A stretch of DNA of 64,000 nt from contig NC_065536.1 in assembly GCF_932294415.1 (NCBI RefSeq), forward strand, positions 58,641,854-58,705,853. Direction: 5' to 3'. This document shows positions 57,721 to 64,000 of this stretch, one piece after another (positions within the stretch are counted from its first letter, which is position 1; each line of letters starts with the position of its first letter). The notes beneath the pieces are model-generated. The model saw nothing but the letters and a program-made list of their open reading frames with translations, was not told the origin of the DNA and did no database searches. This DNA comes from Quercus robur. Its lineage: Eukaryota; Streptophyta; Magnoliopsida; Fagales; Fagaceae. The position numbers were made by a program, and so were the translations under genes.

Positions 57721-59433
57721 ATGTTGTATGAACTGGCCCAGCAAAAACACTGGGCAATAAAAACTAATAGAATGAATAATATATGAAACTAGCATGGTAG
57801 GCACTACAACCCACAAGCCCAGAAGTAATAAGTTGAACAAGTGTAAGTGATATCATAGCAGGAACAATGTAGTGACATGGTAGGAGCACTAGCTAGCCCA
57901 TGGACAAGGAATGAAAGGAGACGTGGGCCTAATTAAAAAAGAGAAAGCCCACACCCAAGTAATGTCCAGCCTGAAGAAGGAATAAGATTCAAAGAATGAA
58001 GACCCAAGAACTCATCCACACCACAAGAGTTAAACAAGCACCAGAGCATGCAACAGAGTCAGACAAACTTGTAGGCAATGGCAAACACATGAACGCCAAA
58101 AAAGTAATGGACTCATATTGAAGTGGAGCACGCACATAAGGCTCAGGCACCACCTACCTGTACTGAGCCAATACAAGGGAGGTGGACCACAGATCAGAGG
58201 TAAGAAGGGGTGTGGTCTGGTGGTGGGGAGAAGGGGGAGCCTATTTTGGGGTTCCCTCTCAAACTTTTTTGGGGGAAATGTCTTGCTGGGATGATATCTC
58301 ACCCAAAAGAGGCAAACATGAGCTGGAATCACTAGGTGCATGCTAGAGGGGTTGGTAAGAAAGAAGCCCAGCCCTTATCCGGATGGGAGTACCAAGGGAA
58401 GTAAAGAACAAAACAAATCCACTTTTGTCTAGGAATAAGGCATAGCACTACCAACATAGTGTATTGGTGGTGGTTAGATAGCCGATAGACCATTAGGCAG
58501 TCCATGCAGATCTGTGTATGAAATGGTAAAAAAAAGAAAAAGTAATGTCTTGTTTTTGGATGAGATATTATTTTATGAGAAGCATATGATAGGGTGAAAG
58601 TTTAAACACAATGTATGATGATAATCATGATATTCCATGGAAGAATTCATGATTGATGCCTTAATCTAATATTTGTTGTCAACTCGTCAAATCAAGCTGT
58701 TGTTTCTTATAGGCATTTGGAGTGCTCTGCAACTTCCCCCCTATGGAGTTATTCTGGTTACTTTGGCACACGTAAAAATTTCAAGATTCCTAATTCTGGG
58801 CAAGAAAATAGCATGCTAAATCAGTTAACTTACTTTGCTCCTCTAAGGCTACTTTTGACTTTTGAGTGTCTTTCCAACAATGAAGTTGGTAAAATATGAT
58901 GTGATTTCCTTGTTACATTTCAGAACAATTTTGCAGTGTAATTTAACTTTTTTTTTTTTTTAATTTATATATGTGTGTGGGTGTGTGTATATATATATAT
59001 TAATTTATAGTTTTATTGAAAACAAGAAACTTTGTGTATAGAAAAATGTTTTAACAGGATTACACAGTCTAATCTAAAATGACCAACTAGTCATTTAAAG
59101 ATGCCTAATAGGCTTATTGGTCGTTTCTGATTCTCTGTTATCTCTCTTGGCTCAGTTATATTTCAAATGGTCACCATTTGTTAGTGCTGAGTCTTAATGA
59201 TGATCTTGGAACACCTCGAGACTTGTCTTTTGTATGTAAACTGTTTTATTATGTACTTTATTATTGACTGAACCTCACATTCTCACAAAACACCAGACAT
59301 TTGGAGATTGAAGATCTAAGCTATTGTTTGTCTTTGGTAGTGTTCTTAGTAACAGATCCTTGTAAAGTTAGGACTTTAGATCCAAGGCAGTTGCTATATT
59401 ACACCTTTTCCCACCCTAGTGAAGCAGTTTCTA

Positions 59434-59650
59434 CCGTAACATTAAATCTTCTGTTGTTGAGGATCAATCTAAGGTGTGAAGTCTCTTGAAAACCATCCCA
59501 TTGAACTCATTGTGTTGTCTTATTATTGGCCTATATCAATTGAGGAAGAAAGATAATAGTAATAGTACATACACCTATATTTACAGGGTAATTCTATAAT
59601 GTGGACGCACAAACTTGCATATACATGAATAGAGAATTGAAATGACATTG
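59434..59650. repeat. Second copy of the 56.9-kb segment
   Basis: TAACATTAAATCTTCTGTTG ... GAATTGAAATGACAT, a direct repeat of 56888-57122 about 2.5 kb away. Confidence 0.75.
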
Positions 59651-59942
59651 TACCTTTTATTTAATCCCTTTCTTTTTATTTGTCAATATTTTTTTTCTTG
59701 ATCACAGTTACCTATCAATCTGTCATGGAAATACTATTGGCTTCTTATAAATGTTACTATTGTTGTAGCAACCAAACAGAGATACACAAGCTATCTAACC
59801 ATTTATCCTTAGATGGAATAACTAAAAAAACTTTGGTCAAGCTACTCATCCCTTAAGATTTTTTTGCAATGGTAAACTTTGTGATGAAATATCGCACAAC
59901 CAACCAGTAATGTATAGCATTAGCATAGCATGAATGCTCTAA

Positions 59943-61058
59943 TCTATATATATTATTGCTACACTCATGTTGAGTTACATCAGTGGCCACATCATCCACT
60001 TATTTTCTTTTTTTAACTTTTATTATCCCTATTTTAAAAAGAAGAAGGAAAAAAAAAAAATTCTTCTCTCTATTAGTCCACATTTACTGTTACACTTCCT
60101 CTAACATTTCCCCCCTCTCTTTTTTATTTTGTGTAAATTCGATACCAATTCTTTCATTCAATCCATATCACAAAAAAATTGTGAGTACTCTCTCTCTCTC
60201 TCTCTCTCTCTGCATTCCAATTTGATAAGGAATCAAACACTACAGCAAATCATATTAGATCAAACTCAAATATTATAGTAGATAAGAACAATTCAGGATA
60301 AGCCCAAGCACTTTCATATCTCATATGCTTTTCTATCTTATCTACAATTTGTATTTCAAATGAATCGTTTTGTATTCAAACATAATATCCTATGTAACTG
60401 ATTTGATTACATATATGAAAATAACTCCCAACGTTGAGAGTGTGGGGCATAAATTCAATTCATATAATATCTTTGTTCTTATACTTGAGTGTGAAGCATA
60501 AATTCAATTCATATGATATATCTCTCTCTCTCGGTAGATTTTTGTTCTTTCTTTTAATTGTGATTAAGGTTGATGGTTTTTTTTTTTACAATAAATGTGT
60601 TATAGTATTGTGTTTTTTTAATCTCTCATCGCTAACTCTTCCCTTTCCCTTTTATAATTTTGCCTGAATTTTGTTTTGGGTTAATATTTAATTTTTTGGG
60701 AAATAAGAATTTAAGTTTATAGTAAGACACAATCTACATAACTATGAATTTGAATATACCTACCAATTGTTTGACTAATAAATTATTATAAATTCTACCT
60801 TTTTTCCTTTGGTTTTATTTTAATTTTGATTAAAATAACATTGTAATTTTGTATTAAGTTTTTATTATTTTGATAATCTCTGAGATGATAAATTTGAAAT
60901 TTATCAAATTTAGTTGTATATTAAGTAAAAAATAACACACTACAACATAAGTTAGAAGAATGCAGTTTACCGTAAAAATATATTTATCAAACATACAACA
61001 AATCACCTCATTACATAATATTTATATATTCTCACGCATTGCGTGAATATACGGCTAG
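59943..61058 (+). mobile_element. Non-autonomous Helitron
   Basis: The 5' end is TCTATATATATTATTGC after an A (59942). The 3' end is CTAG at 61055-61058 before a T (61059), so it sits in an A|T target without duplication. A hairpin (TCACGC-ATT-GCGTGA, 61032-61046) ends 12 bases before the terminus. TC start, subterminal hairpin, CTRR end and AT target are the Helitron hallmarks. The 1,116-bp interior has a (CT)n tract near 60190 and no RepHel helicase, so it needs a helper. Confidence 0.85.
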
Positions 61059-61365
61059 TATTAATCTTAATTGCAGGCAAAAGGAATGTTTCTGGCTCTC
61101 TCAAATGTAGTGCCGCTCTTTTGATATCAAATCTTATATACAAATTATTTTCACGTTAGCTCTGCTAGGTTTTTTTTGCTGCCTTCTCATTTTTTTGGTG
61201 TCAAGGCTACTAATAGCAGCCCAACTGTGACATCCCTAGCTTCCTCTTAGTATCATGAGCTGTAACAAAATAATTTACTGCAATGGTAGTAACCCAAAAT
61301 CACACAATTGTATTAAAAATTTTATCTCAAAGTCCTAATGGATTGTCCTCTCATAAATATGACAT

Positions 61366-61824
61366 TTTTTTTAATAGGTAATAAGATTTTTATTGAAAAA
61401 AATTGAACATCATGTTCACAATGGTGAACACTATAAACAAGAAACAAATACAATATAATCAAGAACTAAAGGAAATAGAGACTAAGAATTCAGATAAAGA
61501 AATATAATTCGTAAACCCCCAAATACGAGCCCACTGAAATAGAGCACCAAAGATGAGAGATTTTGGATGATCTAATGTTCTCTCCTTATCTTCAAAAATG
61601 TGAGCATTGTGTTCCTGCCAAACTAATCACATTAAACATGCCAAGACCATATTCCAAATGGTTGAAAGATGCTTTCCAAACCAGTTTCTCCATATAAAGA
61701 AAAAGGAGCTAACTGACCTCGGCATTACCCACTGGATCCCAAACACTGCAAAAGCTTCACACCACAAGGCATGAGAAAACTTACAATGAAGAAGAAGGTA
61801 ATCCACTGATTCCCCGTCGTAGCG
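61366..61824 (-). mobile_element. 5'-truncated L1 LINE tail
   Basis: A minus-strand L1 3' end bounded by a perfect 15-bp duplication TCATAAATATGACAT (61351-61365, 61825-61839), with a short A tail (T run at 61365-61372). It encodes the zinc-binding tail of the L1 ORF2 product (DYLLLHCKFSHALWCEAFAV, then FGIQWVMP and WNMVLACLM), then TGA where Trp is expected and more (LVWQEHNAHIFEDKE) up to the C terminus. An AATAAA lies near its 3' end. Truncation at the 5' side is typical of target-primed reverse transcription. Confidence 0.9.
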
Positions 61825-61839
61825 TCATAAATATGACAT

Positions 61840-62148
61840 GTCATTGGCTTTCTTTCCCTGAAGCAGCAAGATAAACCTTAGCTATGGTTTCTAGTGTAAT
61901 TGGATGGACTATGCATACTAAGACCCCAAATTCAGTTCTGTCGAGAGTCAACATGGATAGGCTATGATATACTCAAGTGGTTCAGGATATTTAACCCAAG
62001 ATTTGTTGTTAGAAGCAAGTTGTGATAATATCTTCTTTTTTTTTTTTTTTGAGGGGATTGTGATAATATCTTCTGTTCTAAGTTTTAACTGTGTGTGTAT
62101 ATATATAAGTAAGTTTGTGCAATATATTTATAGGTAATTTACCTATCA

Positions 62149-62181
<33 letters not shown>

Positions 62182-62400
62182 AAAAAAATTTATCCTGGAT
62201 GATAAACAATGCAATTTATTCCTACTTAACATCAACAACAAAGCCTACAAATACACTCCAAATCTCCTCTTTCCTGTTGATAAATCATAATCTAATTCAT
62301 CTTGCCTTGGTCAATCAGAAACAAAATTGTTTGGAATGGATTTGAGAATTTCTAGTCAAACCTTGTTACAGCATTTTCACTATCCAAGTGGACTCCTTCC
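61840..62400. other. No gene recognised
   Basis: AT-rich spacer with (TA)n microsatellites near 62100 and 62152-62172. Nothing else supported. Confidence 0.45.
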
Positions 62401-62407
62401 GGTGGAT

Positions 62408-62495
62408 TTTTGAAGGAGAATGGCCGGTGGGGTTCAAACCCCAGTGCCCAGCACCACTAGAGGTGCTGGAACGACTGGGATATCCCTCAAACCCC
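62408..62495. repeat. Short dispersed repeat, copy 1 (tRNA/SINE-like)
   Basis: GGTGGGGTTCAAACCCCAGT ... AGAGGTGCTGGAAC ... TATCCCTCAAACCCC. It shares about 80 bp with 63028-63104. GGTTCAAACCCC resembles a tRNA B box, so a SINE fragment is possible. Confidence 0.65.
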
Positions 62496-63027
62496 ATTTT
62501 TCCATTTGAACATAATTCTAAGCATTTCTGCCATCTGTAGTATTTGCTTTTAGACAACAGTAAAGGAACATATGAAAAAAAAAAAGGTTAAGTTATGACC
62601 ACAAAAGAAGAGACATAAAAAGCACACAAGCTAGCTCTAAAATTCTCTGAAAGGATTATAATAGGAGTAACAAAGTTTGTTTTGTTTTCAGTGTAATAAT
62701 TCAAAGCATAATTCAGCACTTAAAACTTTGGTCAAGGTTAAGAATCTGGAGTTCTTATTTATGATGTGTCAACAGAATTTGTACTTTTGTAGTCCTGTGT
62801 AAAAACAAGCAACCTCAATGATATTTTTTTTTCTTTTTTTCTACTCTCTGTTGGGCTCACACTCATCCATGCATCTCCATTGGCTAAGTTTACATAAATC
62901 TTGTATTAAATATTTTGGATTCAATAACGTAATATGCATCTTGGTTATGCAGCAGATCTCTGATCAACCTTCCTTTTATATATATATATATATATATATA
63001 TAAATGTAGGTAAAATAGGGGGAGGGG

Positions 63028-63104
63028 GCTGGTGGGGTTCAAACCCCAATTCCAAGGCACTACAAGAGGTGCTGGAACTACTGGAGTATCCCTCGAACCC
63101 CAGC
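63028..63104. repeat. Short dispersed repeat, copy 2
   Basis: GGTGGGGTTCAAACCCCAAT ... AGAGGTGCTGGAACTACTGG ... TATCCCTCGAACCCC. Same orientation as the copy 620 bp upstream. A (TA)n tract precedes it. Confidence 0.65.
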
Positions 63105-63492
63105 TCTATGATAAAATTCTTTTGACAGAATTTGCACTGAGGTTATAATTTGTCAAGAGTGCTTGCTAAGGAAAGAAAGTTGGCAACTACTTTAGTTTAC
63201 GTCATCCAAGTCACTATGGTAAATAAGTAACAAGCTTGCATTTTTAGAAATAAAAACTGATCACATGATTAATAATTCATCCCCCTTCCCCACAATGTTC
63301 TTTCCGTTAAGAATAGTAGTACTAAAATGGTAATAACTGCTGCTGCTAGACCAGTATTACTGGTTTCACTATCAGTAGATGTCCATGAACATGAGACACA
63401 TTAGTCCTTTTCCACCACAAACTATTATAAATTTCATTCTTTAATAACTACTACTACAGTACTACAACTAATACTAGATTTAAAGTTAAGCA

Positions 63493-64000
63493 ATGGCTTT
63501 ATCATCAGTAGACTCAAAAGTTCTACTTGTGCTTGATATTTTGCAATCAGAAATAATAACCATCACCAACGTCTCTAATTCCATGAAATACCACAACCAC
63601 CATTCCCTTGACAAAACAACAACAACAACAACAAAGCCCTCATCCAAAACTATGAGATCGGCTATAGATTCTTAATAGACTAATTAGAGTTATTCACTTG
63701 CATTCTTTTTCCGCTATTCTATCCTACATAAAATAAACTCTGTCACCTCCTTTATTAATATGTTCTTTTATACTACCTCTAGTAGTGTTCGTTTTTTCTT
63801 TTCTTTTTTAATTGATAAACTACACCCACCCACCCGATAGGTCTTGAACCCATGACCTCACTCAGCCAACCTCCAACCCCTTATTATGGCTACTAGTGTT
63901 ATTTTAGGCCTACCTCTTAACTACTTTAGTTCCCTTTCCTTAACAACAGATGCACTTGAACTCTTTTGCTTACAATTAGTCTTGAATCCTTACTAACCAT
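63493..64000 (+). other. Right copy of the 13.4-kb segment, with a small unassigned ORF
   Basis: From 63536 this matches 13387 onward but lacks the 400-bp MITE, so it shows the pre-insertion state. A 60-codon frame starts ATG 63493 (MALSSVDSKVLLVLDILQ) and includes a poly-Thr run from an (ACA)n tract. The matching frame at 13.4 kb is broken and its start is missing. I do not recognise the peptide, and coding is doubtful. The segment runs off the window. Confidence 0.5.

Noticed and set aside
62408..62495. tRNA gene suggested by GGTTCAAACCCC
   Set aside because: No acceptor stem, anticodon arm or A box could be laid out. It is a dispersed repeat, perhaps tRNA-derived.

Overview
The window is nuclear DNA from a flowering plant. 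It has AT-rich, intron-bearing genes, F-box and FBA-type genes, a plant-type DNA polymerase lambda gene, a plastid-type DEAD-box helicase gene, and dense LTR retrotransposons, MITEs, a Helitron and L1 fragments. Several repeats, such as the MITE near 13.0 kb and the 'CTCCTCGGACC'-rich gypsy element, look to me like families common in Fagaceae (oak, chestnut). That is recollection, not a search result. Only one protein-coding gene looks intact: an F-box gene at 32.4-33.6 kb. Every other recognisable host gene is broken.

Layout. 0.76-7.34 kb: a degraded Ty1/copia element (TSD CCTTG) whose 3' LTR is split by a 1.9-kb solo LTR (TSD TTGTG). It sits beside a GDSL-lipase-like exon remnant. 10.2-11.2 kb (-): broken F-box-associated gene. 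12.2-12.6 kb (+): orphan first exon of an RH22-like DEAD-box helicase, followed by two MITEs whose empty sites are both present elsewhere in the window. 15.94-27.56 kb: a three-level nest. A host first-exon-like ORF is split by a hAT-like MITE (TSD YTATTGGC), which is itself split by a 10.8-kb Tat/Retand-like Ty3/gypsy element (TSD CATAC). 27.7-31.9 kb: further hAT-like, MITE and solo-LTR insertions and a minisatellite. 32.4-33.6 kb (+): intact F-box gene. 34-39 kb: repeats and an L1 remnant. 39.8-45.1 kb (-): an 11-exon DNA polymerase lambda pseudogene. 45.2-45.9 kb: a hAT MITE about 40 bp from the POLL start codon. 46.2-49.6 kb (+): a second, larger RH22-like helicase pseudogene, divergent from POLL. 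50.7-51.9 kb: Harbinger-like element. 52.0-53.1 kb (+): FBA-type gene with one in-frame stop. 54.9-55.8 kb: long-TIR element full of a 25-bp palindrome. 56-64 kb: hAT MITE, duplicated segments, Helitron, and an L1 tail with a 15-bp TSD.

The most interesting piece is the gypsy element. Besides a gag-pol frame it has nine copies of an exact 81-bp-period tandem repeat after pol. It also has a separate gene on the opposite strand (23.34-25.71 kb) that can be read through two predicted GT-AG introns in one consistent frame. The element is dead: nonsense codons, YIDD to YIDN in reverse transcriptase, and a protease Asp to Glu change. Most premature stops in both retrotransposons are explainable as C-to-T changes (CAG/CAA/CGA or TGG to stop), consistent with decay under cytosine methylation.

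All coordinates, splice sites and mismatch counts were read by eye. No alignment or search was run.
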